Part shown: positions 27,776-35,807 of the stretch, piece after piece | How positions within the stretch are numbered: the stretch's first letter is position 1 | Layout: each line of letters begins with the position of its first letter | NCBI GenBank assembly: GCA_020634115.1 | Contig: JACKCH010000015.1 | Location: 1 to 64,000, forward strand | Length of the DNA: 64,000 bases | Direction of reading: 5' to 3' | DNA from: Anaerolineaceae bacterium | GTDB lineage: Bacteria > Chloroflexota > Anaerolineae > Aggregatilineales > Phototrophicaceae | The notes under the pieces: model-generated | The model's database searches: none | Told to the model about the DNA's origin: nothing | The model's input: only the letters and a program-made list of their open reading frames with translations | Translations under genes and position numbers: made by a program

Positions 27776-29404
27776 TTAGTCCTGCACCAGTCGGTATATC
27801 TGGGTGGGGCGTCCGCCGGTCTTACGTTCCAGCGCTTCGATGACGCCCGATTCGAGCAGGGCGTCCACAGCAGCGTAGGCTTCCTTGCGGTTCCTGATTC
27901 CTGTGCCGCGATGGATTTCGCGCTTAGTCGGTGGGTTGTCTTTCTGAGCGCGGGCGATGAAGTCGAGGATCTTCTGTTCGTTCTTCACGTCCTGGCTGAC
28001 ATTCAACTCCGCCAGCAGCCGGTGCGCCGATGCGCGGTACGACTCGGTCAGGAGCTGCGCCCGTCCCCAGTGCGCGAGACTGATACGCGGCGCACCCTTC
28101 GCGCCTTCTTCGACCCAGTCCATCACGGTCAGGATCAGAGCAATCTTGAGCGCCAGCACCGGGAAGCGCCCGTAGTTGCCGCGCAGTCGCTCGTCCAGTC
28201 CCCGGCGCGGATCGGTCAGTTCGTGCATGGCCTCGGAGTAGGCGTTGAAGCGGGTCATCACCTCGGATTCAAGCTGCGCTTCAATCGTAGGCAGATTGGC
28301 AGGTTCGTCAGCGCTGTAGAGGGCTGACCATTCCGGCGGGGCGGGGAAAGCATTGTGAATCCGCAGTAGCCGCGCTCGCAGGTTCTCCATCTGTTGATTG
28401 AGTTCGGGGGACGGTTCGCTGACGACATACGGCACATCCTTCTCGGTGGGGGTCAGCGCCAGGATACGGGCCATCAACCCGCTCTCCCACTCGGCGTCGC
28501 CCAGATACCGCGCCAGCATAGCCGGGGTGGTCGCGCCGATGAGCGAGAGTGCCGGGTTGTAGATGATGAGCTTGCCATCCCCGCGCAGTTCGCGTTCCAT
28601 GCGATCCGGGGCATCGAACAACTGCATCAGCGCTTCGGCGTGCCCTTCCATGTATTTCTTGGGGATAAGGATCTTGCTCGCCTCGTCAATGCTCATGCCG
28701 CGCTGCCCGGCGAAGAGAATGCCCTGTTCCTCCAGCTTTTGCTCGACCGGGAGCAGCTGGTCGTAGTTGGCCGGTTTCTGCCCGGCGAGTTTCGCCATCA
28801 GCATCTCCGGGGTGGTCGTTTCGGGCAATAGCAGGTGCTGGAAGGCACTCCGCACCAGCTTGGTGATGGCTTTCAACCCGGTGCTCTTGTGGTAGTAGGT
28901 GGTCGGCGCGACCCACAGGAAGTACAGGTTAGGGTGGATGTCATCGAAACTCAGGCGCAGGACACAGCGGAGGGCAATCGCCAGTCCGACCGCCCACAGC
29001 GGCGCCGATTCGAGGAAGATGTGCGGTGTCATTGGGGACTTCCGCGCCAGCCAGTCGGCGCAGTCGCGGTGGAAACGCCCAACCTGATTGGCGGCCTGAA
29101 TCAAGGCGTCATCCAACCATGCCTTATCGGACAGACGCGGAACAAACAGTTCGTCCACCGGTTTCTCCGGGCTGGGTGGGGCGCTCTTGGGGTCAATGTA
29201 CATAATCTGCTGCATGACCTGGTGGTCGCCGGTGGCGATGTCCTGCAGGGTCTGCCAGCCAGCAGGGTTGTGCTGCGGGTCAAGGGTTGTGAGCAGCAGG
29301 CGGGCGATGGGGGTGAGTTCCAGGTCATCCGGCACGTCCAGTTTCGACAGGACGCGGCGGAAGGCATATGCGTCATTCGGTGAGAGTTGTAGAGCGGTCA
29401 TCAT
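27776..29404 (-). CDS. DUF3987-like replication accessory protein
   Basis: This 542-residue protein resembles DUF3987 proteins, P-loop-type ATPases found beside primases on plasmids and phages. A weak Walker-A-like segment, APTTYYHKST, lies near residue 170; the usual glycines are missing. The C-terminal 70 residues resemble a winged helix (PTKREIHRGTGIRNRKEAYAAVDALLESG). ATG 29404 is chosen because GGAG lies 6 bases upstream. The leader carries repeats and a plus-strand terminator. Confidence 0.7.
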   Translation of the reverse strand: MMTALQLSPNDAYAFRRVLSKLDVPDDLELTPIARLLLTTLDPQHNPAGWQTLQDIATGDHQVMQQIMYIDPKSAPPSPEKPVDELFVPRLSDKAWLDDALIQAANQVGRFHRDCADWLARKSPMTPHIFLESAPLWAVGLAIALRCVLRLSFDDIHPNLYFLWVAPTTYYHKSTGLKAITKLVRSAFQHLLLPETTTPEMLMAKLAGQKPANYDQLLPVEQKLEEQGILFAGQRGMSIDEASKILIPKKYMEGHAEALMQLFDAPDRMERELRGDGKLIIYNPALSLIGATTPAMLARYLGDAEWESGLMARILALTPTEKDVPYVVSEPSPELNQQMENLRARLLRIHNAFPAPPEWSALYSADEPANLPTIEAQLESEVMTRFNAYSEAMHELTDPRRGLDERLRGNYGRFPVLALKIALILTVMDWVEEGAKGAPRISLAHWGRAQLLTESYRASAHRLLAELNVSQDVKNEQKILDFIARAQKDNPPTKREIHRGTGIRNRKEAYAAVDALLESGVIEALERKTGGRPTQIYRLVQD

Positions 29405-29421
29405 CTCGGTCTCCAGGCAAA

Positions 29422-29526
29422 GTGATACAAAGGTCGTGTAAGAACATGACAAAAAGGTGGGTCAGTTCAGTTGCAGGAAGACCGGAGATGTGATACAGTT
29501 TGAGTGTCTAGGTCAAATCGTATCAC
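29422..29526. repeat. GTGATAC sites and stem-loop in the DUF3987 leader
   Basis: GTGATAC occurs at 29422-29428 and 29490-29496, and inverted at 29520-29526. The last two form a nested palindrome with TTTGA (29499-29503) and TCAAA (29513-29517). A further GTGATAC with similar flanks lies at 31722-31728, 67 bases upstream of parA. These look like operator or parS-type binding sites shared within the island. Confidence 0.45.
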
Positions 29527-29535
29527 TTCCGCCAG

Positions 29536-29565
29536 CCCACCTGTATTCATCAAGTGGGTTTTTTC
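29536..29565 (+). terminator. Rho-independent-type terminator on the plus strand
   Basis: CCCACCTG and CAAGTGGG pair with one mismatch around TATTCAT, and TTTTTTC follows. It points along the plus strand, while all genes here are on the minus strand. It therefore implies a plus-strand transcript antisense to the DUF3987 leader. Confidence 0.6.
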
Positions 29566-29631
29566 TTTCCGGGTGGGGAACGTGCAATTTCCATATAGTT
29601 ACTCCTCAAAAGGTTGTCCCAGAACAATCTT

Positions 29632-30831
29632 TTATCCGCTGGATAAAAATCGTTCGGTTTCTAATAGAAGCTTATATAAGGCTTGGATCCTTGCTCGTGC
29701 CATGTTTGCATCACCTTCTTGCAGTAACAATGCACGTGCAATATCCTGGGCTGAAGTCGCATTGATCGCTTGAGTTACCTTCGCAATCTTAATTGCTGAT
29801 GGTGATGGCTTTTCTCCTTGCTCGGCTTTGTCATTGTCATCGCTATCGCCCCGGCACAGGTCCTGTACCTGTTTACTGCTAAGGCCAAAGTCGATAATCT
29901 GACGCACAATCTCCACATGATATTCAGATGGAAGGGACAAAACGTAACGCAGTTTCTTCTCGTCGATATTGTGGCGATCTGCCAGTTCCATTGCTTCGTC
30001 GGAAAGCTGCAACAAGGCTTTGAGGCGACTAAATCGGGCTTTATCCACGCCACCCATCGCACTCAGGATCGCCTCGGTATATTCGCGTTTGCCGCGCAGG
30101 TCGAGATTGAGTGCCTGCCGGTAGAAGTCGTTCGGGACGGCGGCATCCGGGATTTCGTACCCATGCACCGTCAGCAGGAGCAGTGCCGCCTGTCGCGCCA
30201 GTGCAATCGCTGACAGTCCACTGCGGGCAGTATTCTCCTTCGCCTGCCGGAACACGGATGACCGTTCCGCCGGAATGATGATGCACGGGATCATCCCATC
30301 GCCGGTGTACCCCGGCACGAAATCCCGCAGCAACCACGTCGCCCAGTAACGGCGTTCGCCCGTCTCGATGCGAAACTGCTGGGTGACCCCTTGCGAGATG
30401 TCCACTACCGTCAGTGGGTTGACCTGTCCATCATCGCGGATCGTGATGGCGAGATTCACGAGGTCATGCAAGAGTTGCTCTTCCGGTGACAGGTGAACTG
30501 CTTGTTCTTCATCGCTCTCGTCGTCCGGGTTGGGCAGCAGTTCCAGCACGTTGTTGAAGGGGCGCCCCCGCTGGCGAGCGGCCACCTGTACCAGCTGCAC
30601 CAGTTCCTTCAGCGCCTGGGTCGGCGTCAGGCGGTTGCCGTGAAACGCGAAATGGAGCTGCTCCGGCAGCACGCGACGCGGTTGCACCGGGTCAGGTCGT
30701 ACCATCTCCAGCAGCAGCCGTTCGACCCGCAGGGTGTGGTCTTCGAACCGCTGCGGATTGCCCATTAGCAACTCTTCGGTCACGCTGCCCAGCAACTCGT
30801 CAATCCGGTGGGTCTGATTCTTGGGGGGCAT
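29632..30831 (-). CDS. parB: ParB-like partition protein
   Basis: This 399-residue protein has a ParB/Srx-type domain with ETGERRYWA (about residue 155) and KENTARSGLSAI (about residue 197), followed by helical DNA-binding segments. It would bind centromere-like sites and work with the adjacent ParA. An acidic stretch (DDESDEEQ near residue 103) is unusual. Its ATG shares a base with the ParA stop (TAATG), so the two are coupled. Confidence 0.83.
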   Translation of the reverse strand: MPPKNQTHRIDELLGSVTEELLMGNPQRFEDHTLRVERLLLEMVRPDPVQPRRVLPEQLHFAFHGNRLTPTQALKELVQLVQVAARQRGRPFNNVLELLPNPDDESDEEQAVHLSPEEQLLHDLVNLAITIRDDGQVNPLTVVDISQGVTQQFRIETGERRYWATWLLRDFVPGYTGDGMIPCIIIPAERSSVFRQAKENTARSGLSAIALARQAALLLLTVHGYEIPDAAVPNDFYRQALNLDLRGKREYTEAILSAMGGVDKARFSRLKALLQLSDEAMELADRHNIDEKKLRYVLSLPSEYHVEIVRQIIDFGLSSKQVQDLCRGDSDDNDKAEQGEKPSPSAIKIAKVTQAINATSAQDIARALLLQEGDANMARARIQALYKLLLETERFLSSG

Positions 30832-31655
30832 TATGCATCTCCCTGGGCGATGCGCTGCACCAGCCTGCCGACGAATTGGGCGTAGGCTTTGCTCGCGGGC
30901 GCTTTCGGGTCGTAGCTGAAGACGCTCAAGTGGTTCTGATGCGCGTAGGATACCGCCTCGTTCGAGGGGATCACCCCGACCAGCAGCTTGCCCAAAACCG
31001 TATGGGACTTGAGTTCATTCAGCAGGTGGTTATGTCCTCGGATGCGGCTGTTCATCTTGGTGACCAGGATGCCGCTCACGCGCAGGTTCTGGATGCGCCA
31101 GCCCTCACGGATGTCATTGATCTTGCCGATCACGCTCATCAGACCGACGGTTTCCAGGTAACGCGGCTCAACCGGGACAATCGCATCCGTTGCGGCGATC
31201 AGTCCCATCTCGGTCATCAGCGAGAAGGAGGGGCGGGTGTCAATGACGATGGCCGCATAGCGGTTGGCGATGCGGCTGAGGGGATCGGCCAGGCGGTACG
31301 GCGCACCCGCGATCCCCATCAGTTCACGCTCCGCGCCTTCGAGCATGGGGGAGGCGGGAAGCACATGCAGGTCGGGGTCCCAGGTGGACTGGACGATGCA
31401 GTTGAGCAGGGTCTGGGCGGCATTCTGGCGGTCCGCCATCAGCACGCTGTACAGGCTGTCATCGGCGCCAAAGTCCTTCGTCCCAGTGGTCACAAGGGTG
31501 GCGTGGGACTGGCTGTCGGTGTCGATGAGCAGGACGCGGGCGTTGGGCGCACCGGCGCGGCGCAGCATGGAGGCGATACCGAAGGCGGTGTTGGTGGCGG
31601 ATGTCGATTTGCCGACACCCCCTTTGTGGTTGGTGAATACGAAGATGCGAGTCAT
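30831..31655 (-). CDS. parA: ParA-family partition ATPase
   Basis: This 274-residue protein carries the deviant Walker A KGGVGKST at residue 11, Walker A' VLLIDTDSQ and Walker B IVIDTRPS. It is a ParA/Soj-type ATPase that would move plasmid or chromosome origins with ParB. ATG 31655 is preferred because AGAGGA lies 7 bases upstream. There is no N-terminal helix-turn-helix, so it is unlikely to regulate its own promoter. Confidence 0.9.
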   Translation of the reverse strand: MTRIFVFTNHKGGVGKSTSATNTAFGIASMLRRAGAPNARVLLIDTDSQSHATLVTTGTKDFGADDSLYSVLMADRQNAAQTLLNCIVQSTWDPDLHVLPASPMLEGAERELMGIAGAPYRLADPLSRIANRYAAIVIDTRPSFSLMTEMGLIAATDAIVPVEPRYLETVGLMSVIGKINDIREGWRIQNLRVSGILVTKMNSRIRGHNHLLNELKSHTVLGKLLVGVIPSNEAVSYAHQNHLSVFSYDPKAPASKAYAQFVGRLVQRIAQGDA

Positions 31656-31721
31656 TGCCATTTCCTCTCTAACTCGATACTTGGATGAAAATCGCTGGGC
31701 TGGCAAGGACTTCGTGAAAGC

Positions 31722-31728
31722 GTGATAC
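31722..31728. promoter_or_regulatory. GTGATAC site upstream of parA
   Basis: The sequence GTGATACACTTTTG resembles the paired sites in the DUF3987 leader (GTGATACAGTTTGA and GTGATACGATTTGA). It lies 67 bases before the parA start. A regulator of the island may bind it. The 7-mer also occurs by chance elsewhere in the window, so the claim rests on the extended match. Confidence 0.35.
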
Positions 31729-31771
31729 ACTTTTGGCGGGAGTCTTGCTGGCGCAATCAGCGAGCCTTCAA

Positions 31772-31975
31772 GGTGGTGAGGGGAGACGAAACCTCCCCTC
31801 AATCACCGAATAGCTGAGACCAAATCTGAGTTCGTGAAGCGCATGAGTTTTGCGCGTTGAGGAAACGCAATCTGTCGTAGAAATTCAGGGGAAATATAGC
31901 TTGTGGGATGTTCGCCTAGACTCCTGTCCTCCCCGCAGTGTACCGGCAGTTATTATACTGCCGGTTTTTTGTTTT
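31772..31975 (+). ncRNA. Candidate structured RNA ending in a terminator
   Basis: This non-coding stretch between the parA start and the B12-reactivation gene folds into several local hairpins: GGTGGTGAGGGGAG with CTCCCCTCAATCACC (31772-31807), a GCGCA/TGCGC stem and GCGTT/AACGC. It ends in ACCGGCAG-CTGCCGGT (31942-31965) followed by TTTTTG. I tested it by eye against tRNA, tmRNA, SRP and RNase P hallmarks without a match. No protein gene runs toward this terminator. Confidence 0.35.
31942..31975 (+). terminator. Strong rho-independent terminator, plus strand
   Basis: A perfect 8-bp stem, ACCGGCAG and CTGCCGGT, encloses TTATTATA and is followed by TTTTTGTTTT. This is a textbook intrinsic terminator. 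Flanking protein genes are on the minus strand, so it must end a non-coding or unrecognised plus-strand transcript. Confidence 0.8.
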
Positions 31976-32060
31976 AGTACCAGATTCGGATTTCTCCCTG
32001 CATCCGCAGACTATATGCCCGCAAGTACGCCAACGGAATAGGTAATCTACCCACTGGTTG

Positions 32061-32765
32061 CTAGTCGGTGGTGTTGTTAGAAGCCTGAGGTTCGTATTTT
32101 GCGGCGAACAAGTCTTGTGAATAGGGCGCACGACGGGCTGGGCAGTTCTCAATGGGACAGAGCTGGCAGCTTTCAAAGCTTTGTTCCGTCGGAAAACGCA
32201 GCCCGGAAACGCTCTTGACGGGCAGCATCAGGTAACTGTCAGTCAACCGGACGCCGATGGTTGCAGCCGGGTCGCCAAGAAGGGTGAACACGGCCCGCTG
32301 CTCGGTCAACGGCCAGTCTGCCAGCGACCCCGGATTCATATCGGACGTTGGGCCGGGCTGATACATCTCGGTTAGGTGTTTGTCTAATGCCGCCAGCGCC
32401 GTATGCAGCGCCAGTTCATTGATTTCATCCGCCCAATAGCGTTCGAGCATGTCTGTTTTGCTCGCCGCCCACGCTTCAAGTTCCGTTCCGCAGGTCGCAA
32501 CGTAGATGAACACGCGCCGCGCCTGTTCCAGATTGACGCGCAATACGCGGCTGGTCAGCGGTATCCCCTGAATCACAACTTGATCTGCCGCACTTTTGTC
32601 GTCAATCCCAGCAACCATGTAATCCACTTTGGGGCGGGCAATGGCCGTCGCTTCCGCCACGAGTCGCAGCAAGTCCGCTTCCAGGTCGTTTCCTGAGGCT
32701 ATGCGCAGGCGTCGGCATAACGTTTCCACGTTCGGTTGAAAAGGAATTTGATCGAGTATTGCCAC
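32061..32765 (-). CDS. Stand-alone B12-dependent methionine synthase activation-domain protein
   Basis: This 234-residue protein resembles the reactivation domain of MetH as found alone in many anaerobes. The C-terminal half contains MNPGSLADWPL, LPVKSVSGLRFP and the cysteine cluster CQLCPIENCPARRAPY. Such proteins are thought to help return oxidised cob(II)alamin to cob(I)alamin on corrinoid proteins. GTG 32765 has an AGGGGGT site about 6 bases upstream. It heads away from, but belongs with, the corrinoid methyltransferase genes that follow upstream in the window. Confidence 0.82.
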   Translation of the reverse strand: MAILDQIPFQPNVETLCRRLRIASGNDLEADLLRLVAEATAIARPKVDYMVAGIDDKSAADQVVIQGIPLTSRVLRVNLEQARRVFIYVATCGTELEAWAASKTDMLERYWADEINELALHTALAALDKHLTEMYQPGPTSDMNPGSLADWPLTEQRAVFTLLGDPAATIGVRLTDSYLMLPVKSVSGLRFPTEQSFESCQLCPIENCPARRAPYSQDLFAAKYEPQASNNTTD

Positions 32766-32835
32766 CTGCCACCCCCTAAGAACACGCTATGCACGACCAA
32801 CCAGAACCTATCCGCAAATTACCATTGGAATGCAG

Positions 32836-33951
32836 CTATTCGTCCAAGAGGCCATTCGCAATACAGGCCGCTTTATAGGCCAGCAAATCATCGAACCGCT
32901 GTAGCTGGAAGCGTTTACCACCCTGCTGGGCTGAACGATGGGCGGCTTCCACAAACACCTGGGCATCCAGCACTTCGTTCTGGGTCACGGCAAAGGGTTC
33001 TCCCTTTTCGATGTCCACCCGGAACTGCTGGTGCGCCTGGCGGTAGGCAATGTCAAAGCGCGGCAAAAACTCCGGGAATGGCCGTTGTAAGTACGTCATC
33101 TCAAAGGTTGCGGATTCGGGTCTCTTTTTCCCATCATGCCCCCAGACCTCGACGTGGATCGGGCCAGGATAACCCGCAAAGCGTCCGGTGTGAATTGTTC
33201 CCTTGGTGCCGATGATGTACGTCTCGTTGTTGTAACCGGAGGAATGGGTACGGCTCAGATCGAGGCGACCCAGCACATTCGACGGCGTGGTGAACGTCAC
33301 AAAAGCCGTATCGCCGCCTTCATCAATCGGGCTGTTGTAGGCTTTGGTGTGGTGGACGCTCGCCCAGACCTCGTTAGGGAATTCATCCAGGAAGAAAATC
33401 GCTTCATCCGCAACGTGAATCCCCATGTCAATCACCAGACCACGACTGCTGTAGGTCGCGGGCGGTGGGAACTGGTCACGCAGGATGCAGCGAATTTCAC
33501 GAATGTCACCCACGATACCCGATTGAAGCAGTTTTTTCGTATGCAGCAAAGCCGGGTCGTAGCGACGCTGTAAACCAATCTGAATCTGATGCGCATCACG
33601 TCCGATGGCTTCAACAAATCCAAACGCTTCCTGCAGATCGTCGGTCAGGGGTTTTTCCAGGTAAATTGGGATGTTCGCCTTCACAAAGGGCAGGGCATCC
33701 CGTGCATGATCTTTGGTGTGGGAGGCGATAATCATGGCGTCAATCTGCCCCGCCATCGCCTGCGCCATCGCCGCCGGACTGTTAAACGTCTGCACCGCAT
33801 CCAGATTCAATTCTTGCTGGGCGGCAACGACGGCTTCCTGCACATCATCGCCAATGGCGATAACCGGCTGTCCCTGTTCCATGACGATGCCGGCATGAAC
33901 TTTACCAATGCGCCCCACGCCATACACACCGTACTTGAATTGTCTTTCCAT
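32836..33951 (-). CDS. iolG: Gfo/Idh/MocA dehydrogenase, probable inositol 2-dehydrogenase
   Basis: This 371-residue NAD(P)-dependent oxidoreductase has the Rossmann motif GVGRIG near residue 11 and the catalytic EKPL motif near residue 99. QIGLQRRYDP and DMGIHVADE match the inositol 2-dehydrogenase branch better than other Gfo proteins here. It would convert myo-inositol or a methylated inositol to the 2-keto form. It lies in the same block as IolA, IolD, IolB and IolE. AAGGAA lies 7 bases before the ATG. Confidence 0.72.
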   Translation of the reverse strand: MERQFKYGVYGVGRIGKVHAGIVMEQGQPVIAIGDDVQEAVVAAQQELNLDAVQTFNSPAAMAQAMAGQIDAMIIASHTKDHARDALPFVKANIPIYLEKPLTDDLQEAFGFVEAIGRDAHQIQIGLQRRYDPALLHTKKLLQSGIVGDIREIRCILRDQFPPPATYSSRGLVIDMGIHVADEAIFFLDEFPNEVWASVHHTKAYNSPIDEGGDTAFVTFTTPSNVLGRLDLSRTHSSGYNNETYIIGTKGTIHTGRFAGYPGPIHVEVWGHDGKKRPESATFEMTYLQRPFPEFLPRFDIAYRQAHQQFRVDIEKGEPFAVTQNEVLDAQVFVEAAHRSAQQGGKRFQLQRFDDLLAYKAACIANGLLDE

Positions 33952-33979
33952 GATGGAATTCCTTGTGCTTGGATTAGTA

Positions 33980-34004
33980 ACCGCCTCGAAATGGTCGAGG
34001 CGGT
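33980..34004 (-). terminator. Perfect hairpin between a methyltransferase gene and iolG
   Basis: ACCGCCTCGA and TCGAGGCGGT form a 10-bp stem with loop AATGG, 19 bases past the methyltransferase stop. No T run follows on the minus strand. It may be an attenuator or a processing site. Confidence 0.5.
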
Positions 34005-34022
34005 GTAAATCGACTCCGCGTG

Positions 34023-35279
34023 CTACGTGTGCATCTCATTCCACTCGGCAACGGCATCAAACATCGCCACGATATTTTCAGGTGGCACGTCCGCCTGAAT
34101 ATTGTGAACCTGCTGGAACACAAAGCCGCCACCAGGGAACAGAATATCCAGATTCTCGAACACATTCTGCCGCACTTCTTCGGGCGTTCCATTAGGCAGC
34201 ACGTACCGTGTATCACAGCCGCCACCCCAGAACGTGATCTGGTCTCTGAATTTGTTCTTAATCACTGCCGGTTCCATGTCTTTGGTGTTCGTCTGCACGG
34301 GGTTCACCGCATCCAGCCCGGCTCCAATCATATCCGGCAGCAAAGCGTTGATACTGCCGCAGGAGTGCATCATGATTTTCGCTTCGGTTCGGGCTTTAAT
34401 CATGTCCCACATTTTCTGGTAGCGCGGTTTGAAGAACTCGCGGAACATTCTGGGCGAAATCTGCGGGCCGGTCTGCATCCCGTAGTCATCGCTGAACATG
34501 ATGATGTCCACATACGGGCCAACGGCATCAATGTACATATCCAGGCGCTTCATGTAGATGTCCACCAGTTTATCGAGGAAGCGGTGCATGAGTTCCGGCT
34601 CCGAGCCGAGCGCCAAATAGAAGTTATCCATGCGCCAGAACATCTGGCTGCCTTCAAAAATCGAGCCACCGAAAATGGCGTTGATGGCGCGATCCGTACT
34701 GGCCCGCAGCCGTTTAGCCCCTTCCGAGAGGACGCGCATCCCGTCAGCATTCCAGGAGATCGGCCCTGGCGGTGGCGCCATTTCGCTGGAGAACCACATA
34801 TTGTAATCAAACAGCTCTTCCAGGCGATCTACTTTCTCCGCCGGATTTTCAGCAAAGGGGAAGTAAACCTGGTCGAAGTAGAGCATCCCCGGTTTCTGAA
34901 TCGCAATCGGCGTGCCATCCGGCCCATGAACCAGCCAACTGCCGTTTTCATCTTTCGTCGGGTGACACCAGCGGGGAATCAGACATTCCGTACCATCGGG
35001 CAACACCCACTCGTGCCAGTCCGCATCGTTGTCGCTGAAGGCCCGCGACAGATCAACGGTATCTACGTTGAACCGTTCCAGGACATCATCGTCTATAAGC
35101 GCCAATTGCTGGGGCATGTCGTACACTTTGATCGGCTTTTTGGGCAGACCGAGATAATCCCGGAGTTTGGCATACGCAATTGCCATGATCGTGCTGGAAT
35201 GATACGCACCGAGATCAATCGGCACACGATCCGGCTGTCGGTAATTTAATGCCGCTAATACCCGTTCCCTTGAGTTCAT
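34023..35279 (-). CDS. UroD-family corrinoid methyltransferase, complete zinc motif
   Basis: This 418-residue protein has the uroporphyrinogen-decarboxylase TIM barrel shared by MtaA/MtbA/CmuA methyltransferases. The zinc motif appears complete: HSC near residues 305-307 and a cysteine in GGGCDT near residue 355. Catalytic features of true UroD are not evident, and no other haem genes lie nearby. It probably moves a methyl group between a substrate or thiol and the corrinoid protein. It follows MetV by 33 bases and has an AAAGGAG site. Confidence 0.82.
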   Translation of the reverse strand: MNSRERVLAALNYRQPDRVPIDLGAYHSSTIMAIAYAKLRDYLGLPKKPIKVYDMPQQLALIDDDVLERFNVDTVDLSRAFSDNDADWHEWVLPDGTECLIPRWCHPTKDENGSWLVHGPDGTPIAIQKPGMLYFDQVYFPFAENPAEKVDRLEELFDYNMWFSSEMAPPPGPISWNADGMRVLSEGAKRLRASTDRAINAIFGGSIFEGSQMFWRMDNFYLALGSEPELMHRFLDKLVDIYMKRLDMYIDAVGPYVDIIMFSDDYGMQTGPQISPRMFREFFKPRYQKMWDMIKARTEAKIMMHSCGSINALLPDMIGAGLDAVNPVQTNTKDMEPAVIKNKFRDQITFWGGGCDTRYVLPNGTPEEVRQNVFENLDILFPGGGFVFQQVHNIQADVPPENIVAMFDAVAEWNEMHT

Positions 35280-35312
35280 TGTCTGTCTCCTTTAATTCAT
35301 ACAAAATCGTTC

Positions 35313-35807
35313 CTATGTGTCGGGGAATTTCGCGTGGTCTAGCCCCTCAAAGGCGTTAATCCACGACGCACTGTTTTTGAGCGCATGATTCACCAGGGGT
35401 TGGATTGTCCGCATTTCATTCGCATACTGATTCATCCCCTGGCTGCGTTCCCAGGCCTGCACCCACACACACATCCGCTCCGGGATCACCTCACAATGCC
35501 CATTCTGGCGCACCCCACCACAGGGGCCATTGCGCAGATTCTTCGGACAGTTCATCGGACACGTCATCCCGGTACTATGCAAAATACATTGACCGCACAT
35601 CTGACAATTGAACAGATAGCCCTTAAAGGTCTTTTCGCCCCAGATGACGACGCGCTCGGTCAATTTCGGTGCGATCCGCTTGCCCACCGGATACAGCACA
35701 AAAAAGACTTTTTGCGTCATCAGATAGACCCTCTCTAACAGGGCGCTGTGATCTTTGAGCCATTCACTGCCCGGTGCACGCCGGGCTTCCTTAAGATATT
35801 GTGTCAT
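35313..35807 (-). CDS. metV: MetV-like zinc or iron-sulfur partner of MetF
   Basis: This 164-residue protein has a cysteine-rich core: CQMCGQCIL, TCPMNCPK and GPCGGV near residues 68-105. This matches the C-terminal methylenetetrahydrofolate reductase domain, which occurs as the separate subunit MetV in acetogens. It would link MetF to electron carriers. The start overlaps the MetF gene by 17 bases, so the two are coupled. Confidence 0.85.
   Translation of the reverse strand: MTQYLKEARRAPGSEWLKDHSALLERVYLMTQKVFFVLYPVGKRIAPKLTERVVIWGEKTFKGYLFNCQMCGQCILHSTGMTCPMNCPKNLRNGPCGGVRQNGHCEVIPERMCVWVQAWERSQGMNQYANEMRTIQPLVNHALKNSASWINAFEGLDHAKFPDT

Noticed and set aside
29457..29765. 102-codon plus-strand open frame
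   Set aside because: It runs through the terminator at 29536 and into the ParB gene; no family is recognised.
31850..32041. tRNA or tmRNA near the plus-strand terminator
   Set aside because: A GTTCG segment and an acceptor-like CCTCCCC end drew attention, but the T-loop pattern, anticodon arm and tmRNA signature are absent.
34020..35249. 409-codon plus-strand open frame
   Set aside because: It is the antisense of the UroD-family methyltransferase gene; it is His-rich and Arg-rich with no family resemblance or ribosome-binding site.
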